Of a stretch of 35,302 bases of DNA, positions 23,943-31,743 are shown piece by piece. The DNA lies in NCBI GenBank assembly GCA_036378675.1, contig DASUWA010000057.1, positions 1 through 35,302 of the forward strand, in the 5' to 3' direction. Numbering within the stretch: position 1 is the first letter of the stretch; the number at the start of each line of letters is the position of its first letter. Both the position numbers and the translations under genes were made by a program. The stretch comes from Acidimicrobiales bacterium. Lineage in GTDB: Bacteria; Actinomycetota; Acidimicrobiia; Acidimicrobiales; Palsa-688. The notes below the pieces were generated by a model. The model saw only the letters and a list, made by a program, of their open reading frames with translations, made no database searches and was not told where the DNA came from.

Positions 23943-24584
23943 ATGTCGCGCGTTCGGGTCCACAACTTCTCGATTTCACTCGACGGCTTCGGTACGGGCG
24001 AGGGACAAAGCCTTGAATCGCCCTTCGGGCATGCGGGCCACAGGCTTCACGAGTGGTTCTTCCCTACCCGAAGCTTCCAGATGATGCAAGGCAAGACCGG
24101 CAGCACCGGCACCGATGATGCCTTCGCCTGCAACTGGGGCCCGGGCATCGGCGCCGAGATCATGGGACGGCACAAGTTCGGTCCCCAGCGTGGCCCCTGG
24201 GCTGACGAGGACTGGCAAGGGTGGTGGGGCGACGATCCGCCTTTCCACACTCCGGTGTTTGTCCTCACCCACCATCCCCGGCCGACCATCGAAATGAAGG
24301 GCGGAACCACCTTCCACTTCATCGACGCGAGCCCCGCCGAGGCCCTGGAAGCAGCCCGGAATGCGGCCGGCGGCCTGGATGTACGAATTGGCGGAGGGCC
24401 AACAACCGTTCGCGAATTCCTCGCTGCGAACCTCGTCGACTACATGCACATCGCGGTCGTGCCCATCGTCCTCGGACGCGGGGAACGCCTATGGGACGAT
24501 CTCGAGGATCTTGAACAACGGTTCGAGATCGAGGCGACCAGCTCGCCCAGCGGCGTTACCCATCTCACATTCACCCGCCGATAG
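23943..24584 (+). CDS. dihydrofolate reductase family protein
   Basis: 213 aa from the ATG at 23943; AGGAG lies 6 nt upstream, so the longer frame from 23922 is not used. The opening SRVRVHNFSISLDGFGTGEG is the first strand of RibD_C-like reductases. GPGIGAEIMGRHKFG and LDVRIGGGPTTVREFLAANL (cofactor region) and VVPIVLGRGERLWDD follow. The inserted tryptophan-rich stretch (WADEDWQGWWGDDPPFH) marks a known subgroup of stand-alone DHFR-like proteins. Predicted NADPH-dependent reductase with unknown substrate. It is only distantly similar to the member at 1175-1801. Confidence 0.87.
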   Translation: MSRVRVHNFSISLDGFGTGEGQSLESPFGHAGHRLHEWFFPTRSFQMMQGKTGSTGTDDAFACNWGPGIGAEIMGRHKFGPQRGPWADEDWQGWWGDDPPFHTPVFVLTHHPRPTIEMKGGTTFHFIDASPAEALEAARNAAGGLDVRIGGGPTTVREFLAANLVDYMHIAVVPIVLGRGERLWDDLEDLEQRFEIEATSSPSGVTHLTFTRR

Positions 24585-24875
24585 TCGGTCCATGCGGGAT
24601 GCCGGGATGCCCGCGGCGCCGAGCGCCGATTGTTCGCCCTTGAGCCCACCTCGCTGACGAATCGGCCGGAGCGCGAAACAGAACGTTCGGCGTCACTCTC
24701 TGGTCTCCCAAAGATGACGGCAGCCGATTAGTGAGCGATCCCGACCGAGTCCAACGCCCGAGGATCCCAGACCCTCAGACTCCCAAGGTGGATCTAAACA
24801 AGTTGCCGACTACGTGCTCCAGAACTCTCAGAACGGCAGCGCAGTAATCATGGCGACGAGTGACATTCTCTATCC

Positions 24876-25178
24876 GTGAGCTTCGATGTCTCCCTTGAAG
24901 GGGTTGTGGAGCTACCGGATGGCACCAGGTTTCGCGGGCGAAGCATTCGATCCGGCAAAGTGTCAGAGCCGGCACCAGAATGGGGCACGATTGTGCGGTG
25001 TCAGTTCTGGTCGGCGCTGCCTTCGGGCAGGCTCCTAGGTGAGGGGGTCCGAGGCTGCTCAGGGCGTCGCGCTGACACCCAGACGACGGCTGGGATAGCT
25101 CGGGATGGTCCATATTTGGTAAATCGTCGACTCCGGGCCCCGTCGGTCCTACGATTGCTAACGCAGATCGAGCGATAA
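24876..25178 (+). pseudogene. possible truncated protein-phosphatase-like gene start
   Basis: From GTG 24876 the frame reads MSFDVSLEGVVELPDGTRFR, then GRSIRSGK...APEWG. This resembles the first 35 residues of a group of actinobacterial phosphatase-like proteins; after PEWG similarity is lost and the remaining residues look random. No continuation is seen in the other frames. I read it as a fragment, with low certainty. The 24585-24875 stretch before it holds nothing recognisable. Confidence 0.3.
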
Positions 25179-25189
25179 AGGAGATAAAG

Positions 25190-25963
25190 ATGCTCGAGCT
25201 CTCAGCAGTAGACCTCGGCGCGCTCGCCGAGGCATTGGAGGACCACTCGGACATGGTGCAGTGGTTCATTCACCCCACAACCGGAGAGGTCGTCCCGTGG
25301 ATGGAGGACGGGGATGAGCCGTGCCCGGACGAGGTTGGCGCGCGCTACATCGACCAGGTCCCCTCGAGCGAGGCCTACAGGGACATGCAGGACTTCGTGG
25401 CCCGGGTACCGGACCGCCGTGCCGCCGATCTGCTGTGCCGGGCCATCGAGGGAAGGGGCGCGTTCCGGCGCTTCAAGGACACCCTTTTCGAATTCCCGGA
25501 GCTGCGCGAGGCATGGTTCAAGTTCCATGACGTACGAATGCGCCGGCGGGCCATCGAGTGGCTGGTCGACTGTCGCTTGGTGGACGACTCGGCCGCTGAC
25601 TCGGTACTCCAGGGTCTCGAGGACCCGCCTGTTGGTCAGGGAACGGTCGACCCGTACGATCTGGCCCACGACGTCGCCATCCGGCTCCATGAACTCTTCG
25701 GCTCCCGCCTGGTGGATGTGGTCCTGTTCGGCTCCTATGCGAACGGGACGGCCACCGAGGAATCCGATCTCGACCTGGCCGTGATCCTCCGCGACGCCGC
25801 TTCACCGTGGGAGGACGCCCACCGAATGGACCAGATTCTCTGGGAGAAGACCCTCGAGTCCGGGATCACCGTTTCCACGGTCGTCATCGACGCGGACGAT
25901 TGGCGGCGGGCCACCGCTCCCTTGCTGGCCTCGGCGAAGGCCCAGGGCCGCTCGGTGAGTTGA
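25190..25963 (+). CDS. UPF0158 domain fused to a minimal nucleotidyltransferase (MNT)
   Basis: 257 aa with two parts. Residues about 1-135 match UPF0158: WFIHPTTGEVVPWMEDGDE, then AYRDMQDFVARVPDRRAADL, CRAIEGRGAFRRFKDTLFEF and EWLVDCRLVDD. Residues about 155-257 are a minimal nucleotidyltransferase with GSYANGTATEESDLDLAVIL. The GS-X10-DXD pattern is exact (GS 181-182, D193, D195), so the active site looks intact. Free-standing MNT proteins act as antitoxins by adding AMP to a HEPN toxin; the next gene is a HEPN protein. A fused UPF0158 domain is not part of that textbook pair. AAGGAG 6 nt before the ATG is a strong ribosome site. Confidence 0.85.
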   Translation: MLELSAVDLGALAEALEDHSDMVQWFIHPTTGEVVPWMEDGDEPCPDEVGARYIDQVPSSEAYRDMQDFVARVPDRRAADLLCRAIEGRGAFRRFKDTLFEFPELREAWFKFHDVRMRRRAIEWLVDCRLVDDSAADSVLQGLEDPPVGQGTVDPYDLAHDVAIRLHELFGSRLVDVVLFGSYANGTATEESDLDLAVILRDAASPWEDAHRMDQILWEKTLESGITVSTVVIDADDWRRATAPLLASAKAQGRSVS

Positions 25964-25980
25964 GCACCCGCCGGGGCGGC

Positions 25981-26352
25981 ATGGACCGCGCCCGTCACGA
26001 GCTCGAGGCAGCCGAGCTCCTGGCCCGGAACGGTTTCCTCGCCGCTGCCGTGTCACGGGCCTACTACGCCGCCTTCTATGCCGCGGAGGAGGCGCTGGCG
26101 CTCGTCGGCGTCGTCCGCTCGAAGCACTCGGGCGTCGTTGCCGCAGCTGCCACCATCCTGGTCAGGCAACAGGGCCTGGACCCCGAAGCCGGCCGGCTGC
26201 TGCGGTCGCTATTCGAACGGCGCAGCCGTGCCGACTACAACATCGACGACGACACTCCCGCTCAGGAGGCGATTCGAGCAGTGTCGGATGCCTCCACCGT
26301 CGTGACTGCGATCACAAGTTGGATGGCAAGCCGAGGCGATCTCAGGGAGTAG
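25981..26352 (+). CDS. HEPN domain protein (PF05168-type), partner of the MNT fusion
   Basis: 123 aa helical protein. It shows RARHELEAAELLARNGFLAA, AVSRAYYAAFYAAEEALALV, RSKHSGVV and the late FERRSRADYNI, the pattern of PF05168 HEPN proteins. I do not see the R-X4-6-H RNase motif of HepT-type toxins, so nuclease activity is uncertain. It follows the UPF0158-MNT gene by 17 bp. A TTG at 25960 that overlaps the MNT stop would add 7 residues. The two genes are certainly one transcript and form a HEPN/MNT toxin-antitoxin-like pair. Confidence 0.82.
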   Translation: MDRARHELEAAELLARNGFLAAAVSRAYYAAFYAAEEALALVGVVRSKHSGVVAAAATILVRQQGLDPEAGRLLRSLFERRSRADYNIDDDTPAQEAIRAVSDASTVVTAITSWMASRGDLRE

Positions 26353-26388
26353 TCATCTTCTCCTCGGGACTAAGCGACCAGCGCGGAG

Positions 26389-26451
26389 CGCCGACTGGAT
26401 ATCGAAGGTTGACACGGCGACCGAACCAAATGCGCTCGCGTTCTGGAACAC
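26389..26451 (+). repeat. dispersed repeat, copy A
   Basis: CGCCGACT, 10 nt, GGTTGAC, 18 nt, GCGCTCGCGTTCTGGAACAC. It has the same parts at the same spacing as copies at 27284-27344 and 31226-31291. It lies in the 199-bp gap between the HEPN gene and the next lipoprotein; nothing else is seen in that gap. Confidence 0.75.
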
Positions 26452-26551
26452 ACCCATCCCACGCTGCCGATTCCACCGTCCCTTTCGGCTTTTCACCCAG
26501 GCGAGCGAGTTGGATGCAAGAGAAATGGGACATTTCACCCCCTAAGACCCT

Positions 26552-27264
26552 ATGATCTCGGTCGATGGGGCCTTTCATAAGTTGGTGTGTCTGGGACTCG
26601 AGGTCCTTGTAGTAGGAGCCTCCTGTGGCGGATCACATTCATCGCCAACTGTCACGCAGCACGTGGTCACGCCGCCTTCCAGTGTGGACCACTTGTATTT
26701 CCGTCCTGTTATCTGCACCATCCCGCCGGCGTCTCCCAGCGCGCCGGTGATCCCACCTCCGGTTGGATCTTTCGCCGAGTTGGCGTGCCAGAGCAGCACG
26801 CCGGCCCTCGTCCCTTGGACAACATTGGAGCAGGAGTCCTCCGCGTCATCGGTGGTCCTCACCTACATCAACGGGTACACCGGCGGAGGTGTTCGCTACG
26901 TAGTCGGACGAGCGGATCTCACGACCCTCGATGTCGTGTCCGCCGAGACTGAACTGGCGCCCGTTCCGGCGTCGCGTACGAGGTGGTGTTGAGGTTGACT
27001 CCTTCGGGCCTCAGCAAACTTGATGCTGTCGCCGCCACCCGTTACCCCTTCTACCGGCAGAACCCGTCGAACCCTCCGCCACAAAGCAGAGAGGCCATCG
27101 AGGTAGACGGCACGGTTCTGGTAGCGCCTCCGATGGAAGCCCCGAAGTACACCGGATCGGTGGTCATCAACACTCCCGGTATGAGCTTGGACGCGGCTGA
27201 TCAGGTCGTCTCTAGGATCAACCAGGCCGTCGCCAGCGCCCGAGGGCACCCCGCCCAAACCTAG
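26552..27264 (+). pseudogene. SecDF-P1-head-like lipoprotein, split by a frameshift
   Basis: Frame one (from ATG 26552) gives a hydrophobic start ending in VVGASCGG (imperfect lipobox), then YFRPVICTIPPASPS and GVRYVVGRADLTTLDVVSAE. After 26962 the similarity continues in another frame: SGVAYEVVLRLTPSGLSKLD, then EAIEVDGTVLVAPPMEAP. These parts belong together in the extracytoplasmic P1-head-like fold found in SecD and in actinobacterial lipoproteins. One added base in the CCC at 26960-26962 would join them into one protein of about 237 aa. As given, the gene is broken. Confidence 0.65.
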
Positions 27265-27283
27265 ACCTAGCCCGCAGCCAGAA

Positions 27284-27344
27284 CGCCGACTCGGCGTGGG
27301 TGATTGACATGGCAACGTCATCAGAGGAGCGCGTGTTCTGGCAC
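27284..27344 (+). repeat. dispersed repeat, copy C
   Basis: CGCCGACT, 10 nt, GATTGAC, 18 nt, GAGCGCGTGTTCTGGCAC. It starts 20 bp after the preceding gene's stop. The first 13 bases form CGCCGA-C-TCGGCG, a perfect 6-bp inverted repeat also present in copy B. Confidence 0.7.
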
Positions 27345-27432
27345 TCCGTCGCCCGTCGAGGGGAACCAACTCGGCACCTCCTACCGTCCAAGAAGCGTGG
27401 GCTTGTCAAGAGCGGATAAATGCGACACTGGC

Positions 27433-28248
27433 ATGGTGGTCGGCCGACACCGTTCTCTGAGACTTGCAGCCGGTCGCGTCCTCGTCGGGACGACGACCAT
27501 GCTCATGGCCGGGTGTTCTCACGGTGGTCGATCCGGCGCAGGTTCGCCGGTCGTGCCGAGCGCGAGCTGCCCGGCTCTCGCATCGGCTCCCCGAGTCGAC
27601 ATCAACGAAAATGTCATCGTCGGGACATGGGATCAGACCGCGACTGTGCGTTCGCTCGAACAACGCCTTCGACTGGTAGGGGCCGGCTGTCCCGAGGCCA
27701 GAGTGGGGCCGGCACCCGATAATGGCCTCCCAATCCCAGCCGGCGGCGGGACCCTCGAAATTCGGTGGCTGAAAGGGGTCGGCGACGACCCGAATCAGGC
27801 CAATGCGCACGCCTTTTATCTGCTTCGGGATGGCGACCTAGCGCTGCGCAGGATCACCGGTGAACCCCCAGGGGCATGCACCCGCAATACATCGCTCGCC
27901 GATGATCGCAGCCCCCGCGACATCGTCATCGCCGGAAAGTGCACTCACCTGAGCAGTGCCTTCATCGATCACATCCGTCCGATCAAGGCGGCCGTGGCCC
28001 GAGACCGCGACCCGTTCACCTGGACCTTGACGCTCACGCTTGATCGCGCCACGACCCGCCGTGTCGCACGTGCCCGCGAGCCGCTGTTCGCGTCGATCGA
28101 CGGCTTCCCGCGGGGCCGAGCAGTCCTCGCCGGCGATGTTCTTACCGCCAGAGGTCACTATGACGGGGGCGGCATCGAGGCCCGTGCCGACGCCGTCAAC
28201 ACCCAAGTCCCGATTGCCACGATCCCGTTTTATTTCGCAACCTCGTAG
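27433..28248 (+). CDS. lipoprotein, possibly with a SecDF-P1-like domain
   Basis: 271 aa from ATG 27433. The signal peptide ends in LMAGC with Cys28 as lipid-attachment residue, so it is an exported lipoprotein. The C-terminal part (WTLTLTLDRATTRRVARA, then a RAVLAGDVLTA strand) has the spacing of the P1-head-like fold seen in the broken gene just upstream, so the two may be distant relatives. Further cysteines (SCPAL, GCPEA, ACTRN, KCTH) could form two disulfides. No ribosome site is seen; the frame upstream of 27433 is not used because the signal peptide begins here. Confidence 0.72.
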   Translation: MVVGRHRSLRLAAGRVLVGTTTMLMAGCSHGGRSGAGSPVVPSASCPALASAPRVDINENVIVGTWDQTATVRSLEQRLRLVGAGCPEARVGPAPDNGLPIPAGGGTLEIRWLKGVGDDPNQANAHAFYLLRDGDLALRRITGEPPGACTRNTSLADDRSPRDIVIAGKCTHLSSAFIDHIRPIKAAVARDRDPFTWTLTLTLDRATTRRVARAREPLFASIDGFPRGRAVLAGDVLTARGHYDGGGIEARADAVNTQVPIATIPFYFATS

Positions 28249-28482
28249 CCGCTCAACGACTACCAAACCACAGCTGTGTGTCTCGACGCGACCGAAAGTC
28301 TCATCAGCGCTGGGTAGGGAGCAGAAAGACGAATGTATCGACGTAGCGCTTATCGGCTGCTACCGAACAGAGCCAGATCGCTAGATATACGGGTGATCCA
28401 TCGTGTATCTCATGCCGGCGTCGGTAAGCTTCAGCCGGCGTGGAGGGGTAGATCTTTAGGTGCGCCGGGAAGGTCGTGGCAA

Positions 28483-28968
28483 GTGTTGCGGCGGAAGAGG
28501 CATCTGGTCACGTCCTCTCCGACGACCGTTCGATACTCGCTCGTCACTGACGAGCATTCGTTCGTCGGAGACCGAGGTGAGCGGATCGATGTTCACGGTT
28601 GGTCGGTCTACAGCGCCGCCGGTCAGCCAGTCTTGGCAAGCGACGACGGCCCGATCCACGCCGACATCTGGTTCACCCGAATTGCGGGAATGCCCCATCA
28701 TCGGGCCTCCCAACGACCTGAGTGCGCTCCAGGAAGGCTGGTGACGCTCGTCCCGGAGCCTACGAACCCGGCCGACAAGAATGCGATTGCGGTTTACGCC
28801 AACCGGCGGCTCGTCGGCTACGTTCCCAAGAACGCGGCCAAGCGTCTCGCCCCACTTCTCTCGGGTCGAAGGGTCGAAGCTCAGATCACGACCTGCTACT
28901 CAGACGGTGGTGAGCGAATCGGCGCTCACATGATCTTCTCTCTTGGCACGCCCTTCGATCTGCACTGA
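28483..28968 (+). CDS. HIRAN domain protein
   Basis: About 161 aa. The HIRAN core is FTRIAGMPHHRASQRPECAP, then GRLVTLVPEPTNPADKNAIA, VYANRRLVGYVPKNAAKRLA. In helicases of the HLTF/Rad5 group this domain binds 3' ends of DNA; stand-alone bacterial copies have no proven role. The frame is open from 28333, but the first 50 residues look non-coding. I start at GTG 28483, which has GGAAGG upstream; this is uncertain. Convergent with the PH-like gene at 29138. The 234 bp before it contain nothing recognisable. Confidence 0.7.
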   Translation: MLRRKRHLVTSSPTTVRYSLVTDEHSFVGDRGERIDVHGWSVYSAAGQPVLASDDGPIHADIWFTRIAGMPHHRASQRPECAPGRLVTLVPEPTNPADKNAIAVYANRRLVGYVPKNAAKRLAPLLSGRRVEAQITTCYSDGGERIGAHMIFSLGTPFDLH

Positions 28969-29137
28969 CCGGAACGGGCTGACACCGTCGAGAGAGCAGC
29001 CAGCTTCGTGGTCTCCCGCCCCGTGGCTGAGAGACCCGAAAGAGAGCCGATCGCCGACTCCCGAGCGTCCAACGGTTCGCCCCCCGCCCTCCGGGCTAGC
29101 GCGGGATGAGGAACTTTATGAGCGAGTGGAACGACGT

Positions 29138-29554
29138 TCAGCGGTGCGGGCGAAGCCAACGGAATGGCCTCGGTTCGTAGTCGATCCTCACGGGGTGGGG
29201 GGCCAGGGCCGCCAAGACCTCATCTCGGTTGAGGCACCAGAAGATCATGTAGCCGCCAGCTTTGCCGACGAACCTGACGCCCCTTGCTTGGATCGGTGCA
29301 AGGGCGCTGTCAGTTCCATCCGCGTCAGGGCGACCGATGGCCTCGATGACGGACAAGTCCTCGTAACGCGCTCGCCATGGCGGGAAGATGGGGAGCCACC
29401 GGAAGGTTGATCGCAGTTCGACACCGGAGGGGTAGATCGCCAGGGTGATCAGCGGATGGCTGATGTTCATGAGTCCGCTCCGCCCATGCCGGACTCCGCC
29501 TCGGAAGGTTTGAAGCGGCGTGGACTCGTCGAGCGAACCGTCACCGCGGAGCAT
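29138..29554 (-). CDS. PH-like domain protein, paralogue of the 34014 gene
   Basis: 138 aa. Shares with the gene at 34014-34427 a common path: SG.., then LAIYPSGVELRSTFRWLPIF, W.ARYEDLSVIEAIG, RGVRFVGKAGGYMIFWCL, EVLAALA and a closing RPFRW. The strand pattern suggests a pleckstrin-homology-like barrel of the type found in small bacterial proteins. Function unknown. No ribosome site is visible before the ATG at 29554. An insertion (GRPDADGTDSALAPIQA) distinguishes it from its paralogue. Confidence 0.65.
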   Translation of the reverse strand: MLRGDGSLDESTPLQTFRGGVRHGRSGLMNISHPLITLAIYPSGVELRSTFRWLPIFPPWRARYEDLSVIEAIGRPDADGTDSALAPIQARGVRFVGKAGGYMIFWCLNRDEVLAALAPHPVRIDYEPRPFRWLRPHR

Positions 29555-29585
29555 TAACCATCACAGTTCCATTTTGCGGGCTGTC

Positions 29586-30670
29586 TCAGCGTGGAGGTAG
29601 TCCGATCCATGCTGTTGTTGGCTGGCCGACGCTGACGATCCAGCACGTCGATGAGGGTGCGCAGGTTATAGCGTCCGTCGCGTCGTGAGAGGGTCCGTGA
29701 GTGAGACTCCAGGTCCGTCCGCTGTCGTGCGTTGTGACGAGGTCGTTTGAGTTGTCCAGGATGAAGCAGGTCTGGGCGTTCTCGCAGGCGAGTCCCACTT
29801 GATGGTCGGGATCGAGGGCGAAGCTGAGGTCGGAGCTTTTGCTGATCGCTTCGTCATTGCTGACCGGTCCGAGGGTTGTCCATGTGACTCCACCGTCGAG
29901 TGTTGTGGCGAGGTGTTCGAGGTCGTCCTGGCCAAGTGTCTCGTACTCTGCCCAGCATTGCCCCGACCAAATGCAGGCGAGCTGGTCGATGTGACCTGCG
30001 TCGGGGATGGAGATGGTGGTCCAGGTTTGGAAGTCGTTGCTCGTCGCAGCGAACGCCGTTTTGGGTCCAGCTGGCGGACCTGTTGCGGTGATATCGAGGG
30101 TTTCGCTTCCGTACACCAAGCACCGAGACGATGAGCATGCGATCATGTCTGCGTCTATGGAGTCTTTGACCCACGACGGGGGGTAAGGGATGATATTCCA
30201 TGTCTTGCCGTTGTCGATAGTGCGAGCGACCGCCTGATGCGTAGAAGCTGCGTTGTCGGCGACGATGAAGCAGTCGTTCTGGTCACAGGCGACGGAAGCG
30301 ATACCGCCATCTAATGGCGGTGGAAAGCGGGTGTTCGACCTCCAGTTGAGCCCCGCGTTGGTGGTGCTCGCCGTGATCGAGAACTGGTTGCCATTGCTGT
30401 CCACGTAGGTACTGCCGAAGATACACTCGGTTGCGCTAGGGCAGGTGATAGCTGATCCGCTATTTGTGTACCCAGCTTCGGGTCCGCCGGGGGGCGAGGG
30501 CAGGGAAACTTTCCGCCACCCGGAAGGGGGTGGGCTTTTCGTTGGCGAGTTCGAGGGCGGAGAACCTCCATTAGCTGCCCCGATCGTGTGTACAGGGGGG
30601 ACCCCGAGCAGGCGGCCGTGACCAGACTCATACCGAGTACCGCCGTGAGCTTCAGCCGGGTCGCCTGCAT
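29586..30670 (-). pseudogene. BNR-repeat beta-propeller lipoprotein, split by a frameshift in a G6/C6 run
   Basis: The signal peptide lies in one frame (from ATG 30670: MQATRLKLTAVLGMSLVTAA followed by the lipobox Cys). The mature propeller lies in another (GAANGGSPPSNSPTKSPPPS onward), with Asp-box-like repeats at ASTTNAGLNW, RTIDNGKTW, ATLDGGVTW and TTHDSGRTW. Cysteines recur near each blade (ITCPSATEC, ACDQNDC, ACSSSRC). Adding one base to the six-G run at 30595-30600 would join the frames as ...CSGSPPVHTIGAANGG, giving an exported lipoprotein of about 360 aa. Relatives are annotated as sialidase- or Ycf48-like; enzyme activity is not implied. Confidence 0.75.
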
Positions 30671-30672
30671 CC

Positions 30673-30828
30673 TCAGAGCGCCTGCGGCTGCTTTGGGGCT
30701 TGGCCGCTGCATCGTTGCTGGTCTTGGTATCGGCAGGCCTGGTTCGGGTTGACGATCCCCCCACTGGACACCACGAGGATCGTCGAGAGAATCGCCCCGA
30801 TGACGAACACCCAAACCCAGATCTTCAT
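30673..30828 (-). CDS. 51-aa exported or membrane protein just upstream of the propeller gene
   Basis: ATG 30828 opens MKIWVWVFVIGAILSTILVV, a clear signal anchor or signal peptide, followed by SSGGIVNPNQACRYQDQQRC and a basic tail ending in TGA (30673-30675). AGGGG lies 3 nt before the ATG. The stop is only 2 bp from the ATG of the propeller gene (TGA-GG-ATG), which indicates coupled translation. The two cysteines could pair. It is too short for most gene finders; codon use is coding-like. Family unknown. Confidence 0.55.
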   Translation of the reverse strand: MKIWVWVFVIGAILSTILVVSSGGIVNPNQACRYQDQQRCSGQAPKQPQAL

Positions 30829-31225
30829 TAGCCCCTGGTTCGCGTGACCCTCGCCGGCGAGGTGCTCGCCGGGTTCGACGATGTTCCCGCCCGGCGCGAC
30901 GCGGGCGGTGTCGCAGCAAACCCGGGCGAGGTTTCCCTTTGGTGCTTCGCAGACCGATCTGGTTCATGTGTGCCCCTATCCGCCGCCTCTAGGGTACCTC
31001 GGCATCAGGGGCATCGGCCACCGATACAGATTGCCCGATCTGGAACACGCCGCCGTAACCGTCTTTACCTCCCGACTGATGTGCATATCGACGGTGACGC
31101 GCCTCGGCTCCGGTCTGAAGTCAACGACGGCTAGCGGCAGAACGTACGCCCAGATCGTCGCGAGCGCCGCGAGCGTTCTGACGCGGCAATCTAGCGCTGG
31201 AGCTGGCGACCGACGCGCGCGGGAT

Positions 31226-31291
31226 CGCCGACTCGGCGTCGATGGTTGACGTGTCTCCGTAACCGGATGCGCTCACGTTCTCATGTGGAAC
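31226..31291 (+). repeat. dispersed repeat, copy B
   Basis: CGCCGACT, 10 nt, GGTTGAC, 18 nt, GCGCTCACGTTCT, then a slightly longer end (CATGTGGAAC). About 41 of 56 alignable bases match copy A without gaps. Like copy C it opens with the CGCCGA-C-TCGGCG palindrome. Confidence 0.75.
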
Positions 31292-31397
31292 GGCCTGTCA
31301 AGTGGGTCGCGAGACTCGTTTGGGATTGGTTTTTGGCCGCGCCGGACAGAAGGTCCCGGGGGATGTCTGCTGTTCGAGCAGGCGGCGGGGCCCCGGG

Positions 31398-31447
31398 GTC
31401 AAGAACGCAGCGCCCGCAGGCGCAGCCGAGGACGAACGGTTCTTGAC
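31398..31447 (-). other. nested hairpin near the IS110 downstream end
   Basis: Outer arms GTCAAGAAC (31398-31406) and GTTCTTGAC (31439-31447) pair perfectly over 9 bp. Inside, GCGCC-CGCA-GGCGC (31410-31423) forms a second 5-bp hairpin. It could be a terminator, a structured RNA or part of a mobile-element end; no T-run follows. Confidence 0.5.
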
Positions 31448-31743
31448 GCTGGGGTGGCGGCTGCTACGCGGCCCCGACGCGGAAGGGTGGTGACCTGGGT
31501 TGGGGGCTTGTCAGACGCGCCAGCCGATCGTGGATCGGACCACCGCCACTCTCATGTACGCGTGTCGGAATCGCAGAGTGTGATCGCGCAGAAGTCGGCC
31601 CTGCACTGGCGCCGGCACCGGCTGTTGCTGGTGTCAGAGAACGCACGGGCGTCAGGTCTGCGATGGCGGTTGGCTGGCGCGTCTGGGAAGTCCCGAGTGC
31701 CTCGGGCGCCGATCGGCGAGACACTCGGATTGACCTGGTCATC

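Larger units (their letters stand above)
30829..31743 (-). other. 915-bp region without a confident gene
   Basis: It holds one dispersed repeat (copy B, 31226-31291), an inverted pair CAGAACG/CGTTCTG (31138-31144/31174-31180) and a nested hairpin (31398-31447). On the minus strand a start-less open frame ending at 30976 could be a gene remnant with one hydrophobic stretch (RTLAALATIWAYVLPLAVVD). Other frames are arginine-rich shadows. The right part borders the IS110 transposase, so part of it may be the end of that element. Confidence 0.5.

Noticed and set aside
26407-26437. TTGAC in the dispersed repeats as a -35 box
   Set aside because: Seventeen or eighteen bases downstream the sequence is GCGCTC-like, not a -10 box, in all copies.
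30976-31190. Small membrane protein on the minus strand
   Set aside because: The frame has good codon use and a hydrophobic stretch but no ATG, GTG or TTG before that stretch; noted only as a possible remnant.
26353-31300. Repeat copies A-C as integron attC sites
   Set aside because: They often follow a gene closely, but I do not find the RYYYAAC and GTTRRRY core pairs, genes lie on both strands, and no integrase is present.
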